Shown: in pieces, positions 22,017-35,384 of the stretch
Position numbering within the stretch: the stretch's first letter is position 1
How the letters are laid out: every line of letters begins with the position of its first letter
Translations under genes and position numbers: made by a program
From: Mytilisepta virgata
Lineage: Eukaryota; Mollusca; Bivalvia; Mytilida; Mytilidae
Assembly (NCBI GenBank): GCA_028015205.1
Contig: CM051512.1
Location: forward strand, 18,259,139-18,323,138
DNA: 64,000 nucleotides
Direction: 5' to 3'
The notes under the pieces: generated by a model
What the model saw: only the letters and a program-made list of their open reading frames with translations
What the model was told of the DNA's origin: nothing
The model's database searches: none

Positions 22017-22959
22017 AGATAACTCACTCTGGTTCCTCATTAATAAGCTACGATTTTCCCAAAAAAAATTGCATGCATCTTTAGGCCAAAGGTTGCATCA
22101 ATATTTTCACAATCATATGTTTGAATATATATATGATTATATTATATCAACCTCAGGAGGTTTATGTATCTTTTACATATTCTTGCTTCAACCATTAACA
22201 TCTATCATATTAGTTGCTATTTTAGAAACTGCAATTTTTAAAATGTGTCTTAATTTGTAAATTACTTCCAAGAATTAAGTTTTCCCATTTAGTTCCGTTT
22301 TAAGTTAAGTTATATCATGTCTTCCAGGATTTTTTTTAAATTGTGCTGAGTTGTATTTCTGTTTATTCTGTGTAATAGTACGAATTAACCGACCAGCAGC
22401 TGTAAGTACCCAAGCTATCTATTGTAATATAGTATTAAAAACACATTTGGCTAATTCTACATTTATATACATTAAAGATCCGTTTTCTCTCTCATTTTTT
22501 TAATCCTTGCTAGACTTTACTTTATTGATTATCATATCATATGTAATGGTTTAACTTTCATGTTAGGTTTATATATACCAGAAAATGGACTGAATGTGTA
22601 ATAATTGAGAACCGGTGCACGTGTAATTTGAAAACAGTAAAAAAAGGTGGTGGTCCCTTGTATATCTGATGAAAATTTTAAGAAATTCTTAGCAAATTTT
22701 AAGTGCTTACGCAGTTAAACATGAAAATTTCAAAGGTTAGTATTGCTGGAAATGGCCAGTAAATTCCTTCCTTGTGGCCTATAAATACGGGGACGGATTG
22801 GACTACGGATTTAACATGCCTGTACCAAGTCTTTGTGGAATTGTGTTCAAGTTACTTTTCGCAGAGGGGTGGATATTACAACTGATTCTTTCAAATAACT
22901 GACTTTCAATTGACAATGATTGAGTGTTGTTACTTATTTCTTTATTGTAAGTGACAAAC
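22017..22959. other. Intergenic, nothing recognised
   Basis: AT-rich. A 63-codon hydrophobic open stretch at 22069-22260 (+) is not supported as a gene. Confidence 0.4.
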
Positions 22960-23340
22960 AAATTTAGTGAATAAGCTGTTTGAGTGTAATTTAGTTTAAG
23001 GAAATTGGATTATTAGGTACACTTTCTTTTGTGTCAGTTTGAAACATAGCATTGTTGATAATTTAAAAGCATGCAACGGATTTGTAACATATAATTGCTT
23101 TATTTTTTCACATTACTATTCGTAATAAGAAATAATAGCCAAATGTTACGTAACAACGTTCTTTCAATTGATCTAAGAAATTTAAACGTATTAGAATATT
23201 GTAGAAAGTGTATGTCTGGAGGTAAAACTTAAAACTTGAAAAATTTAAAAGAAATGTCAAAAGCCAAAAATAAACGTAACGTCGTTGTGCTGTAAAATGT
23301 AGTTTTGGCAAACTTTTTTACACACATTACATATAGTTAA
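22960..23340 (+). repeat. Module F, copy 3
   Basis: TTTGTGTCAGTTTGAAACA, ACAACGTTCTTTCAATTGAT and AAACGTAACGTCGTTGTGCT blocks match 8090-8590. Confidence 0.65.
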
Positions 23341-23364
23341 ATGATTTGCAAAGCAAAAGGTGAT

Positions 23365-23500
23365 ATCTCCTTTTTAATGGGACGTGAATAACGCCAAAAT
23401 GACAAAACAGGGAATAAGCATCATCAAAGGACCGAACTATGCACGAGGGAGATACTTCCTTAGTTTTCACAAATTTGAAAATTTTGTAATAGTAATGGAA
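23365..23500 (+). repeat. Repeat E, copy 4 (partial)
   Basis: GCCAAAATGACAAAACAGGG, GAGATACTTCCTTAGTTTTC and ACAAATTTGA blocks match the downstream half of repeat E. Confidence 0.55.
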
Positions 23501-23545
23501 ATACTGGCTAAGGGTAAATTTACCTTCTACACTTACACTGTTTTA

Positions 23546-23791
23546 CCTCATATCGGATTTGACATGAACAGCATGGCGGGTGTCCTGCAGGAAGCAGAGA
23601 CTGCTTACTCTTCCGGAGCACCTGAGTCTACCCCCGGTTTTTTGGTGGGGTCCATGTTGTTCATATGTTTTTAGTTTTTAATTGTAGTGCATGTATTGTT
23701 TTGGTCTTGTCTTCGTTGTTCTCCGGAGTTTGTCAGTTGTTACGATTTTTCTCTCCTTCGAATATCCCTTTGGTATTTCTTGACTTTACTT
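23546..23791 (+). mobile_element. Repeat B, copy 2 (5'-truncated)
   Basis: From CCTCATATCGGATTTGACAT to TCTTGACTTTACTT, near-identical to copy 1. It lacks the first 45 bp that encode the protein end. Confidence 0.75.
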
Positions 23792-23799
23792 ATGCATAC

Positions 23800-24170
23800 T
23801 AAGTTCTGAGATTCCTTAGTAAACAGTATTATGTAATCTCAGGCTTTTATTTCCTATTACTCACAGAAATGTAAAAGAAATAAACCTATTAACTGTTACA
23901 AAATGACGTAACTCTCACTTGCTTTTAGTTTATCAAAAACAATGTTCAGTTACAAGCTGACACAAAACACGCAATAACGGAGTTTTCTTAATGGAAGCTA
24001 TAAACAAACTTTTGTATTGAATTTCCTTTCTTTTTTAATAGAAGAAATCTGTGATGACAGACAATGAATACCTAGTAAGATACTTATTTGACAGCTTTGG
24101 TATCATATACTACTAAATGTTTTTTCTGAGGTCGAGGTTTTAATTCCAGAATATCAAAAGTCCCGTTGAC
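23800..24170 (-). repeat. Module F, copy 4 (inverted)
   Basis: Reverse complement of module F; closely parallels the inverted copy at 38400. With copy 3 at 22960 it forms an inverted pair around repeats E and B. Confidence 0.6.
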
Positions 24171-24295
24171 GCTTAAATATCTAAATAATTCAAATAAAAT
24201 TAATCACACACAAATAAATAAATCATATCCGAATTGATACTTTAAATTTATCGGTACAATCTTGTGAAATAGGAAGCATCTCGTGTATAGATCTA

Positions 24296-24665
24296 TCCTT
24301 AGGTGGTTATGGCTAGGCAACTGTGATGGATCACATGAGCTCAACCCAAAGAGCTGCCTAGCGCGTTACCAGGTGACGGATAGGGGACCCTCTCGTTGGG
24401 AGTTGTCAGGTCATAATACGGATAGCCTGACCGCGGACCATAGTGGGTAACGTGTTTTGATAATACCACACTCCCTGTATGCTAAAGACTCCTTCTGTAT
24501 TAATGCCACTACAAAAGGCTAAATTATCCTCCTCTACCCATCCATCTACCCTTTTAAAGTAGCAGTAAAATGGACCCCCCTCTGTTTCCCGGACCATCTC
24601 TATTTAAATTGTTTGATAAATTGTTGAACTGATTCTTCGCCTGAAGAAACATGAAATATTTACCA
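24296..24665 (+). repeat. Repeat C, copy 2
   Basis: Contains GAGCTCAACCCAAAGAGCTG, CCTCTCGTTGGGAGTTGTCA and TCATAATACGGA. It ends near CGCCTGAAGAAAC..ATGAAATATTTACCACTGG. The CCACTGG end resembles bivalve SINE/LINE tails. Copies at 6235, 33778 and 49800. Confidence 0.65.
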
Positions 24666-24667
24666 CT

Positions 24668-24755
24668 GGTTGTTCATTTGTCTTCCCAGATTTTGTCTGT
24701 CTAATGGATTACGTTGTTTGGATTGCTCCTTGGGTATATTTGTCCTCTTTATATA
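24668..24755 (+). mobile_element. Repeat B' fragment
   Basis: TTTGTCTTCCCAGATTTTGT through TATATTTGTCCTCTTT matches the end of B'. Confidence 0.5.
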
Positions 24756-24859
24756 GCTAGCGCAAGTTAGAAAAAACGTTGAATTTAAACGTTAAATTGT
24801 CAAAATGTGTTTATTTACTGTATAACGAATTCGGGTACTTATAGTTAAATGTTGCACTT

Positions 24860-25230
24860 TATAACACAATACGTAAAATACCACTAAGTACAATTTATCA
24901 AAAATAGCTCTAAGATACAACATGATTTAAATCAAAATTGACCTAAACAAGAACTCTAATTCTTGGAATTTACTAAGGCTTATTTTGAGAATAGCAACCT
25001 CTAAACTAGCATCTAATTTGATGTAAAACTCTTTTGTTAAAGAAATTTAATATGAGCTAATTTCCCTTGGCAAGATTCTATATATTTAAATTTGTTAGTT
25101 ATTTTTGAAAGTTATTCCCGTAACCTTATGCTATTAATTCGTATCAATTAAAACATTTAAGAACAATAATCAAGTTATTTGTCACAGTTTTTACCAACTA
25201 GTAGTGTGTTATAAAACATAATGTTTTATA
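24860..25230 (+). repeat. Module G, copy 2; left end of segmental duplication copy 1
   Basis: Shares CCACTAAGTACAATTTATCA, ATGAGCTAATTTCCCT.GGC and AGTGTGTTAT.AAACA blocks, in the same order and spacing, with 42300-42710. Confidence 0.65.
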
Positions 25231-25254
25231 GCATTGTAGATTTTAATCCTCATA

Positions 25255-25330
25255 TAGTTCACTAAGAACAACGAAGACACGACCAAAACAATACATCCAC
25301 TACAATTAAAAACTAAAAATATATGAACAA
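25255..25330 (-). mobile_element. Repeat B fragment (inverted)
   Basis: AACAACGAAGACACGACC, AATACATCCACTACAATTAA and ATATGAACA match the middle of repeat B on the opposite strand. Confidence 0.55.
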
Positions 25331-25879
25331 CAAATGTTAATCAAGTTAGCTGTTGTGAATATAGTATGCTAATAATAATATAGGATTAAATATACTAAAA
25401 AATATATTTTATTGTCCAAAATATACATCAAATAAAGCATGTGTTAAGCGTGTGTTAATACATTTTTAAAAGAGCATAATTGTAAGCTTAATCTACCATT
25501 CAGATTGAAATAAAACGGAGGAAAGGTATAATTAACTCATCTGTATATGACACACAAGATGAGTCAAAATTACTTATTTCAAACTGCTGAGTGGCGGCAT
25601 CTTGTTAAATTCTTAAAGTTTTCATTTAAGAGTAAGACATGGATTCAAAGCTATGACCTTATTGATTGCATACCATTACTCTTCAAACTGAATAATAAAA
25701 CAGGGTCTTCGATTTCTTGTTCTAATTTTATTTCAATTTATTATTCTTTTTGCTTTTGTAGTATTTGTCTTTTGAATGCGAAATCTCACGGAAGCGCATT
25801 TCATTTATCTTATCTCACTTAAACATAGTAAATTTTATTTCCACCAGTAACGGGACTTAAATATTAATAACAGTTTCTT
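25331..25879. other. Intergenic, nothing recognised
   Basis: AT-rich. A 91-codon open stretch at 25547-25822 (+) has no recognisable domain. Confidence 0.4.
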
Positions 25880-26040
25880 TAGTGTCCATATCCAAAGCTG
25901 TTACACATCCCGGTGTTTTATCGGAGTTCATTTTGCTACTGTTTTAATATTGTCTTGTCTAATGTTGTATGTTTTGTTTTATTTTTGGAGTGTTTGGTTG
26001 TTGTGTTACCTGCAATCTGCCCTGTCTTTTGCTTATGGTC
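25880..26040 (+). repeat. Repeat H, copy 1
   Basis: CGGTGTTTTATCGGAGTTCA and TTTTGCTACTGTTTTA..TGTCTTGT match 47180-47265. Confidence 0.5.
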
Positions 26041-28084
26041 TTAAGAACTCCCGACTGTATCCCGGTTTTTGTATTCTTTCGCTGAGAAGTAATAGAATAG
26101 TAACTCTCTATTATTCCTTTATTATACCTTTACTAATACATTGGCCTATTTCAAATCAGCTGCAAGACTTTTGAAAAAGGTGTTTTGATTGCTTGGTAAC
26201 CAAATCTTTCATTAGCCTTAATGGAACTAAATTGTGAAACCTTATTCATTTATTCATTTGTTCAGAAATACTTGATAAAAAGTCAGTTTTGATATTTGTA
26301 CGTGTTTGTATTTTGTATAACTGTACATTGCAGGAGGTGGAAAATGTTTGTCAGTTATTTCACTCAACCAAGTTAGCAAATGGAGATAATTGTGGTCCTT
26401 ACGTGGTTAAGGGAGGTAATTGTATTTTATCATCTTAGGGGAGATAACTGACTGATGTTTTTTCATTATGTCAGTATTTGTTAGATTTTAGTGTCTGTTA
26501 TTTTGTGTAATTCGATGGTTTTCCCTCTATCTGTGACTCCAATCCTTAGGAGTGCGTTCATCCACACTATCAGAGAATTCTACTGAAACGAGAGGTCTTT
26601 TTTTAATTTGGAATGGGTGAGATAGTTTTCTTCATGTTAACGACTAGTTCCAATATGACATACTGCAAACAAAGGCATGTTCGAAATACAAGTATGACCG
26701 ACAAGCAATACTGCGTCCCAGTGGAAAGTACAACTACAAAATGCAAGGTATAATAAAGGCTACGCTCAGGGAAAATTTTTACAAAAATTAGGCGCACCCG
26801 TGGTAAAATCTCCCAACAAACCACAGTATGCCATGAATTATTTCTTAAATAGAGGATTTAAAATGCTTTGATTTGCATTAATATCTCACAGAAATGTAAG
26901 TCTGATTTATTTTATTTAGCGTCTTAATTTGAAATAACTCACCTTGTCAAATCAACATGGCTACACATGATGATGCCTGAGAGGATTCGTTTCGACTAAT
27001 GAAATGATGCATATTGTCCTATTAAATTTACAATCACTCGTTGAAAAATATAAATAAATTTTAAGTTGACATAGATCATGGCAACAATATTTCTTAATTC
27101 CCATTGAGTTATAAACTGTTACTTGACTTTGCTGTTCTACTTCAATATATATTGCTGTAAGATAATAAAAAACAGTTTTCATCTGGGTTCTATCAAATAT
27201 TTAATATCTGAATAAAAACTCGATTTTTTGGATTCCCTTAAGGTTATCCTAAAGTCAATGTTAATATATTATATCGAAATATATTTTTTTTTCTAAAATA
27301 CGTCTCTGTCATTCAAACTGAAAAAAATATATCATGGAATAAACTATATTATATGATAAACAATTCTATACAAAGTGACACGTTAAGCCCCAGACATGCA
27401 TAATTGTATGTCTGAAAGACTGGAAACGGAGTTAGCTCCAACTTTGAATAGTAGTGAAACCAAATTAAGAAAGATACGGAAACCAACAAGAGCAAGTCAA
27501 ATACGTTTAAGGGGTAGGTTATTGCTATAGTAATGGGCTTTGTTGAGAAAACAACAGCGTTATATAATCTAAATCAATTCCAGACTACCATGGTCATTTT
27601 GTTACTGGAGTCTATTGCACATAATTTAATTTGTTCCCCAATTATTGTTACTTTTCTAGATCAAAATATTACATATAGAACTTGAACTTATTTCGAATTA
27701 TTCGTTTTTGAGATACCGAAAGTCTACTGCATTTTATTTAAATATATGGAGTAATTCAAATAAGTACTTATATCTTTTAAGAGATTGACTTATTAGAAAC
27801 GTAGATTTAATTCAGAACTCTTCTATAATACTATTTTATCATTTTTGCTACTCAGCAGTAGTTTTCCAGAAATTTTGAAACTCTATATAACCCAAAATGC
27901 TGTACTAAAGGTCCATAACAAAACCAATCGATGGATAAATGAGACAAGGATATTTCTTAGTTCCTAAATATAACTTCTTACGTCTTAAAACTTGTGCCAT
28001 ATTTAAATCCACACTAACAAGAAATTCGCTGGTATTAACAAGTAAGACATTAATATTTTGTTCCATTATACAAATCAAAATCTC

Positions 28085-28395
28085 TTTGAAAGAGGACAAA
28101 TATACATAAGGAGCAATCCAAAAAACGTAATCCATTAGACACACAAAACCCGGGAAGACAAATGAAAAATCACAAGCACAACAAATAAACACTGAAAAAT
28201 AAAAAACAATGACCTACACGAACTCCTATAAAAACCAGGTGTGAACTCGGGTGCCTCGGAAGGATAAGCAGTTCTTGCTCCGTATACGGCACCCGTCGTG
28301 TAGTTCAACAAAGTCAATCCAGTGGTAGTCACAAATCGTTGGAGGTACATGAAATGTTACGACAGTGGGAACAGGTCCAACATCATCTTAGATAT
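28085..28395 (-). mobile_element. Repeat B', copy 3: retroelement 3' end
   Basis: On the minus strand it starts with a V-P-I-S-K-M-M-L-D-L-F coding stretch, followed by the conserved tail through GACAAATATACATAAGGAGC. Not seen at the matching place in the other duplication copy, so it probably inserted later. Confidence 0.65.
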
Positions 28396-28919
28396 TGGAA
28401 CGCTGTAACGGTAATTATGCTCTTACAATGCAAAAATTCTAATAACAATTTCAGCCTTCTACACTTTTTCATACCTTTAAAATTGTAAATTGTAATTATT
28501 TCTTTTGCACATTATATTTTCTGTGATATTTTTTCTGTAACTTTAGAAAATATTACATATTGGTTATTACGATGAGTTAACACTTGTCCTATTAGCGAAA
28601 AAAAATATTGGAAGACATCTTCAGAAGTTGATTGAAACCTTATTTTTGGTTGTCCCAGATTTTTCTATCTTAGATTTCTCAATATTAGATTTAAGTAACT
28701 GTTGATATAAATAGTTCTATGAAACGCCATGCCTTACTTTCTGTGATACTTAAGTTGACTTCTTTTATAGATGATGTCCGTAGAGAAGGTTTCAATCTAA
28801 TTTTGTTTATATTCTTTTGCGATAGATCATTTGACTTTTAACAATACCTAAATGAATTTTTAGAAGTATGCTTCAGTTGAATAACTCCGATTATGTTAAT
28901 GGCGGTTAAGAGCAAACCA

Positions 28920-29040
28920 AAGACGGAAAGATTTAATCCCTTACAATGCCAAACATTTGAAAAGCAAATTCATAAAATGACAAAATTATCGAAAGGGTAA
29001 AGCCGAAAGGACAGAGTTATGAACTAAAGATTATAAATTA
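28920..29040 (+). repeat. Repeat E-like, degenerate
   Basis: AAAATGACAAAATTATCG then GGTAAAGCCGAAAGGACAG echoes the middle of repeat E. Confidence 0.35.
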
Positions 29041-30039
29041 ATTAATGATCAAGTGTTCTTTTACAATGTTACTTTTTTTTTTGCAAACATACGTTAATAA
29101 TAATGTATTCCATACAAGATTGGATACAATACTGATATGTCATTAATTAATTAAGATCACAGAAACTGAACAACACATCTGTAATTATGGAATATTTGTA
29201 ATGTACACCATAAAGATTTGAAGAAGATGATTAACGTATACCAAGTTTTTATCTAAAAAAATAAGACTATTAAAGAGAATCCCCGCGATATATAACCAAT
29301 TCCTTCGATATCAAACAAAACAAAAATAGGTTGATATTTTAAATTCGCAGTAGTATATTGATGATGATTCTACTATTTTTCAATTCGATTAATGACCATA
29401 TTTAATTTTTCACTTAATGTTGACATTTTCAAGAAAATAAATACATATTTTTTATTCGGCAAGTCGGCTGACCTTCTGTTATTAGGAATAAAGAGATTAA
29501 GTTAATGGAGCACATCAGTTTTCTTTGTGATTAAAATATCATGTGAAGTATGCCTTTGTATTTATCTGACTAATTTTCTCCGAAAGGAGATTAATAATAG
29601 TCCAATATAATACTTTAATTAGTTTGTAAAGCACCTTTGTTGACTTTATAAGAAATGGTAGTCACAGCAGACCGCTGCACTTCAATAACGTTTCAGTGAT
29701 ACCAGCATTATACAATGTACCTCAGGTATACTGAAATGAGACATATTAACACCTTCTGGATTTTGTTACTTAAGGGTGTTCGCTGGTCAAGTTTATTAAT
29801 TTTTGGCAGATGTTAGGAATCATCTGGTTTTATCCATTTGAATGCCATAAATTATTTTTCCCGCTAACACCCATTTTTCTTTTCATAAATCTTTTGCATG
29901 CAGAATAATAAGCCATTTGTAAAAAATGTAGTGATCGAGCCTTGCCGGCCATATATGTTTTAGATAAATATGAATCGTATGAGCAATTAATTTTGAGCTA
30001 AACATTAACAAAATGTGTAATTTGTTTTCTGTTATTTTA

Positions 30040-30115
30040 TTTTTGTGTCTAGAGTTCTGTCTGTTGTGTGTCGTTGATTGATTGGTATGACATTGTTGAC
30101 CTTATCCATTTTGTT
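30040..30115 (-). repeat. Repeat D, copy 4 (inverted)
   Basis: TGATTGATTGGTATGACATT and GTTGACCTT are the complement of the repeat D core. Confidence 0.5.
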
Positions 30116-30770
30116 TATGGTATTTAACTCGTGCAAGCATTCGACTGTTTAACTAATTTATTCCCAAAAGCAACGACGTACATTATATATTTCAAAAGTT
30201 ACTTTATTATCAGCTTTTAAAGAGACGAAAATATATATGTCTTTTTTTGTATGATGTTTTGTCTGACAAATGGAATATTTCCATTAATATTGAAACCATA
30301 TAAATGGAATATTTCTGTACGTTTCCTGGATCATTGGTCTAAAACCAAAGATCTTAAAAATCCCCCAAGAGGTATTTTCCTTACAATACGCTTTTAGTAT
30401 TAAAAGTACAATGCGTAGGCTATATAAAAAATGTTGATAAATGCTTTATTGTTTTTTTCTCCGCTTTGACACTAAAGCAAATATAACAAACAAAAACGGA
30501 AATCCAAACGTTGCAGGACATTGATCCAACCTAGCGTTACAACAATAAAGAACTATAGCAGTCGCAAAGGACAGAAAAAAATTCTCGATTTAGTAAACTT
30601 TTTTTTAAAAGAGTTGTATCTGCAGACAAGGGATTCGTATTGTAGATTTAAGTAACTAAAATAATGTGTATGGGGGATATAGTGCATAGTTAAAATTAAT
30701 TGGAAAAATAACATTTCATTATACTATTTGACTTGTGATGTAATGTAATTCATGTCCAAATATTTTTGCT

Positions 30771-31517
30771 TGAAATCAAAATTTGCGATACAATAATACA
30801 AAAGCTTTACATCAGTTTCAAATCTGAGCTGACTAAATTTGTAACTCTAAGAATTATCAAATGGTCGAATTTCAACTCCATAGTTTCCAAAATTTTAACA
30901 ATTTAACAAAAGTAAATTTCTATAAATTTTAAGCTTAAAATAAATAAATCCCATTCATAAATTCCTTGCATAAAAATGCGCATTTTTCCAATAACTTCCA
31001 TTAGACACGCTCGGGGCCAAAACTTTGAAAAGCCAAACGCTGTACATGAAAACATTGTGAGCTATATAACCAAACAGTCTAAAAAATTTAGTCAAAATGC
31101 AGCCTTTCCTGGGAAGCTTCAACGGAATTTGAAAATGGTCCAATTCAAATTTTCAACACAAGTATCGGAACATCATAGTCAAGGTCCTGACTACTAACGG
31201 GATTATACCCGCGGAGGTTTAAAGTAAGAGCGACGACAAACTAGTGGCCTCGAATAAATTATTTTCTTCACAATGTTGCGATGTATGATGACAGACATGT
31301 CCAATAATCGTAAGGCAAAACTATAATCTTCCTTGATCATTGTTCAGACAGTTTTTAAGTTCCTCAAGGAGAAATATCGGTTTAGGATATAATAAAAGAG
31401 AAGCTGGAAAATGTCTATGAGAAAAAAAAACACAGAATAGTACAAGAAAGTTGTTGTACAGGCACTTCCCATATTACGTTAGAATCTAGAAATAGCTCCG
31501 TACAAATACTCTGTGAT
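30771..31517. other. Intergenic, nothing recognised
   Basis: AT-rich, no supported gene. Confidence 0.4.
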
Positions 31518-31802
31518 AAGTAAAGTCAAGAAATACCAAAGGGATATTCGAAGGAGAGGAAAATCGAAACAACTGACAAACTCCGGAGACCAACGAAGAC
31601 AAGACCAAAACTGTACTTGCACTACAATTAAAAACTAAAAACATATGAACATGGACCCCACCAAAAAACCTGGGGTAGACTCAGATGCTCCGGAAGAGTA
31701 AGCAGTCTCTGCTTCCTGCAGGACACCCGCCATGCTGTCCATGTCAAATCCGATATGAGGAAGGGATAATATCAATGGAACAGGTCCATTTTCATTTGGG
31801 AA
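31518..31802 (-). mobile_element. Repeat B, copy 3 (inverted)
   Basis: Full-length repeat B with the same boundaries as copy 1: the complement of TTTCCCAAATG at its 5' end and AAGTAAAGTCAAGAAATACC at the other. Confidence 0.8.
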
Positions 31803-32944
31803 AAGGTATTTACTACATTGGTTCTGGGAAAGACAATCCGATATTTCACATATGAAATAAACTCCGCTCTCAAGCCGTTGCAACGCCATTTCTATGTTGT
31901 TAAATTTATCATAATATGTTGATCTGTCATTCGTTATAGAATTAAAGTATTCAGATATCAAGATTAGTAATACTATAAATACCAAAATTACATAAACAAC
32001 TTAAAAAGGATCCTCACTTGGAGCTGAAAAATAAAATTTGATTGATTAAATCTTACATGTTTGACAATAACAACACAAATAAATCTAGATTTACAGCAAA
32101 AACCGGCAAATAACTCATTTTTTGGGCAAAAGAAACGAAAGACAGAGATGTAGATATTTCTACAGTTCATACATTCTGTCAACTAAGCCAATGCATATTT
32201 TACTGTGGCACTTTAAAAATAATAGCATTAATCGCCCAGATAATGTTAATCGATTTTGATCTGATTGAATACTGCAACAACGTCTTTCGAATCATCAGTC
32301 CTGAGATTTCCAAGGACAAAGCGTATAAATTCTAATTTCGTCGATTCTTCAACAAGAATGGTGTTGACTAAACTATGCAATGCTAGATAACAACCAAAAT
32401 GAATATTTTATCGCATTATACAATTTTCAGCCGACAATGAAGTCGAACGCATTAACTCTAATTCTTATATCTACTGTGTTCTAACAGTTTAACAAACCAG
32501 TTCAGGTCACAAAATTGTTATCACAAAGTCAAGCGCAAAAGTTACAACACATGTTCTAGTTTTTAACTCCTACTAGTTGTTTCAAAGCTTGTCCGGTTTT
32601 TTGTCGAACTTTATTATGCTACAACCTATCATCTTTAACTCACTGTTCCTTATCTTAAAAGCTCGCCTTTTTTCATGTTTCTAAAGCTCCCACAAATAAA
32701 TTTTATATTTTCCGACAATGACTATGTATTGTATATATCGCCACCCAAAAAGACAAAACCCCGGACAAAAAGTAACATAAAGAGCACAAAACACAAACTC
32801 ATCAAGAAATCGTTTATCGTAGTAGGTGGAACAAACTGTCAATTACCTTTTACAACCACAATGTCACCTTACAGAGGCAAATCCATATTAGCAACTTCCT
32901 CTTCAACCTTTTGGGTTGTTCGTTTGGTTTCTAACATTTCAGGC
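31803..32944. other. Intergenic, nothing recognised
   Basis: AT-rich. A 91-codon open stretch at 32675-32950 (+) is not supported as a gene. Confidence 0.4.
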
Positions 32945-33020
32945 CTTTAGCACATCTGATGAGTCGTAAGTCCACGAAATGTGCACATCCTGTGCATCAA
33001 AATTGGTATCAAAGAATTTA
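32945..33020 (-). repeat. Repeat E fragment (inverted)
   Basis: AAATGTGCACATCCTGTGCA then TCAAAATTGGTATCAAAG is the complement of the repeat E head. Confidence 0.65.
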
Positions 33021-33777
33021 ATTTAAAAACTATTAGCTTCAGACACTTAAATATATTCTATCCCAGAATGAATTAATAAGTGGATTGCAATTCTTACACA
33101 TAAAATCCTGTTGATTTTTCCATTTTCCATGCATAATATTACTAATACCAAAGCCAAAATTAATGTAGTCCAGCAAGAAGTTTAAGGCATTCGTCTTACA
33201 ACTTGGTGTTCTACAGATTTTAATTTAACTAAATCCACAATGAAGACTAAACAAGGGTAGTTTTCATAAAAAAAATTCAGCCTCAAACTACTTTTTAATT
33301 TTCAAAATTAATAAAAACAGGTTTTTAATTCATAGCTTGTGCTCTGCAATGTAGAAATGTCTGCATGAACAATAATTCTGAAACAAAACTTGCCTGAAGT
33401 TTTCTGTAATATAGGTAACATTGTAGTGAATGGTAGGGATATTGCGATGTTCAGATTCAACGTGTAGCCCTTTGTCGTTGTGGTGAGAGTTTTAATGATG
33501 TCATGTTCAGGTATGTAGTTGGTAATTAATTTCTGAAATGTACCAATTTGGCCCATTATACATCAATATAATATTTTTCTTCAAATTATGATAACATTAT
33601 AAGTTGCCATCTATCCAGTTAAAAGGACAACTTTGATTTCTAATTGTAGATACATTTTTTACAACCACTTGCCGAAGGTTTAGCATGTATATGCTTTTTT
33701 AAATACTATAGGCCTACTCCCACTCATAATCCCACTCATAATTTAATCCCCAGAGGACTTTGTGACAACGTCTAAAA
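33021..33777. other. Intergenic, nothing recognised
   Basis: AT-rich, no supported feature. Confidence 0.4.
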
Positions 33778-34075
33778 TATTTTTGATGACCAGTGGCATC
33801 TTTCGTGCTTCTTCAGTCCGAGAACCAAGTCAACAATTTATCAAATTCAAATTAAGGTTGGATGGGACAGAAAAGAGAAACAACTTTGACTGCCACTGTA
33901 AAAGGTGGATGGTTGGGTAGGGTCGGATCATTTAGAGTTCTGTAGCGGCAATCAGCCTACTATTTTTCTAAAATTACAGAAGGGGTCTCCAAGCATTCTC
34001 CAAACACGTTACCCACTAGGGTCCGCGGTCATGCTTTCCGTATTATGACTTGACAACCTCCTAACATTAGGGTTT
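33778..34075 (-). repeat. Repeat C, copy 3 (inverted)
   Basis: Complement of repeat C: CCAGTGGCATCTTTCGTGCT at its start, CACGTTACCCACTAGGGTCC and TTCCGTATTATGACTTGACA further on. Confidence 0.65.
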
Positions 34076-34424
34076 AATATCGCCAAATTTTGCGAAGTCT
34101 CGCGTTTGAAATGACTAGACAGCCATGTCTATAATTATAATACATCCTTGTGTTCCAGGCATTGCAATTTAGAAATGCTGCTACAAAAGGGGAATATGTC
34201 TGTATGAATATGTCCATTTTTTTATACGAAACTTTATTTTTAAGGCAATCGAAAATTGTTTATGTGTAAAGCATGGTAATAAAATTATTCTTAATTTTCA
34301 GTTGGGAACTCTGAAACTTTGGACCCACTTCAAGCCAAGTACCGGTCACTAAACAGCTAAATGCATAATATTGGATCAATAATTGATTAATATCAGATAG
34401 AACTTGTTAATTATCAGTCATTTT
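34076..34424. other. Intergenic, nothing recognised
   Basis: AT-rich, no supported feature. Confidence 0.4.
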
Positions 34425-34760
34425 TAATTACACGGAATACAAAGGCATCTAGAATTGTAAAATTCACAGACTACACAACGGTTGCTATAGATATATTTTT
34501 TGAAATAAAGTATGTGTTTGGTCAGTTTAATATGTGAACTTCGTTATTGCACATGTTTTAAAAGAAATTTTTAAATATTCCACAAAACGATTTTTTTTCT
34601 TAGAAACCCAGTAGTGCAATATTGTGTTACCATTAAATACATACTTAAGCTTATAAAAAAATAAAAACGTTAACCTTTGGAAATCATATTGTTTGCTCAG
34701 ACAACTCGCCTACCTAGAAATAAAAAATAACGATTAATCTCTATCCCATGTGTTATCAAA
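34425..34760 (+). repeat. Local duplication K, copy 1
   Basis: Matches 39360-39660. Shared blocks are AATTACACGGAAT..AA, AAATTCACA.ACTACACAAC, GAAATAAAGTATGTGT and TTGTTTGCTCAGACAACTC. Confidence 0.65.
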
Positions 34761-35384
34761 CTATGTTATGTCTCACTTAATCTGCTCTTTGTTACATCCG
34801 ATATATTTCAATAACAAATTAAGCAGACTTACAATTGCTTGGCCATTGTTCTCCTTTTTCCAGTCACGGAAATGTTATAAGCTGTCTTCCCCAAACGAAA
34901 ATACCGAAAGTGCAAAGCAATCAACTTCTGGGCCTTTTTAGTACAGCACGCAATACACATGCATATCTTTATAACCAGACAATGTAACATTGTATTAACC
35001 AAGTTTTCAAAAAAAAGATTTTTCTTTGATTTGTTTTCGTCAATTCAAATGTTAATGTAAAGTCGGACCGAGCGTTTTACACAAGTTAATGGTCGTAATT
35101 TGGAAAAAACACTTTTGTTTATTATTTCGAAAAGATTTTTCTATAAACTTTCTTTACCAATTTCAACTTATTATTATCCTTTGTTTTGAATTTAATTGCT
35201 TATATATTGAGGTGTAAATTTCTATTACTGGCTTAATTTCATAAGATCAAATGGACTTTACTTATCACTTACAAGATACGTTTAATATGATTTATATGTT
35301 GATAAGTTTTATTCAATTACTTGTTAATTTCCCTTTTTTATTTCTATTATTTAGTTATATATGCATTTTCAACGAAAGTGGGGG
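34761..35384. other. Intergenic, nothing recognised
   Basis: AT-rich, no supported feature. Confidence 0.4.

Larger units (their letters stand above)
26260..30770 (+). repeat. Segmental duplication, copy 1 (main part)
   Basis: Collinear, diverged similarity with 48510-53045. Anchors: 26335-26465 with 48590-48710; 27360-27640 with 49250-49545; 27700-27820 with 49675-49790; 29250-29620 with 51120-51420; 29690-29760 with 51835-51905; 30230-30760 with 52520-53040. The offset varies between about 21.9 and 22.3 kb, which fits independent insertions in each copy. No gene recognised inside. Confidence 0.75.
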
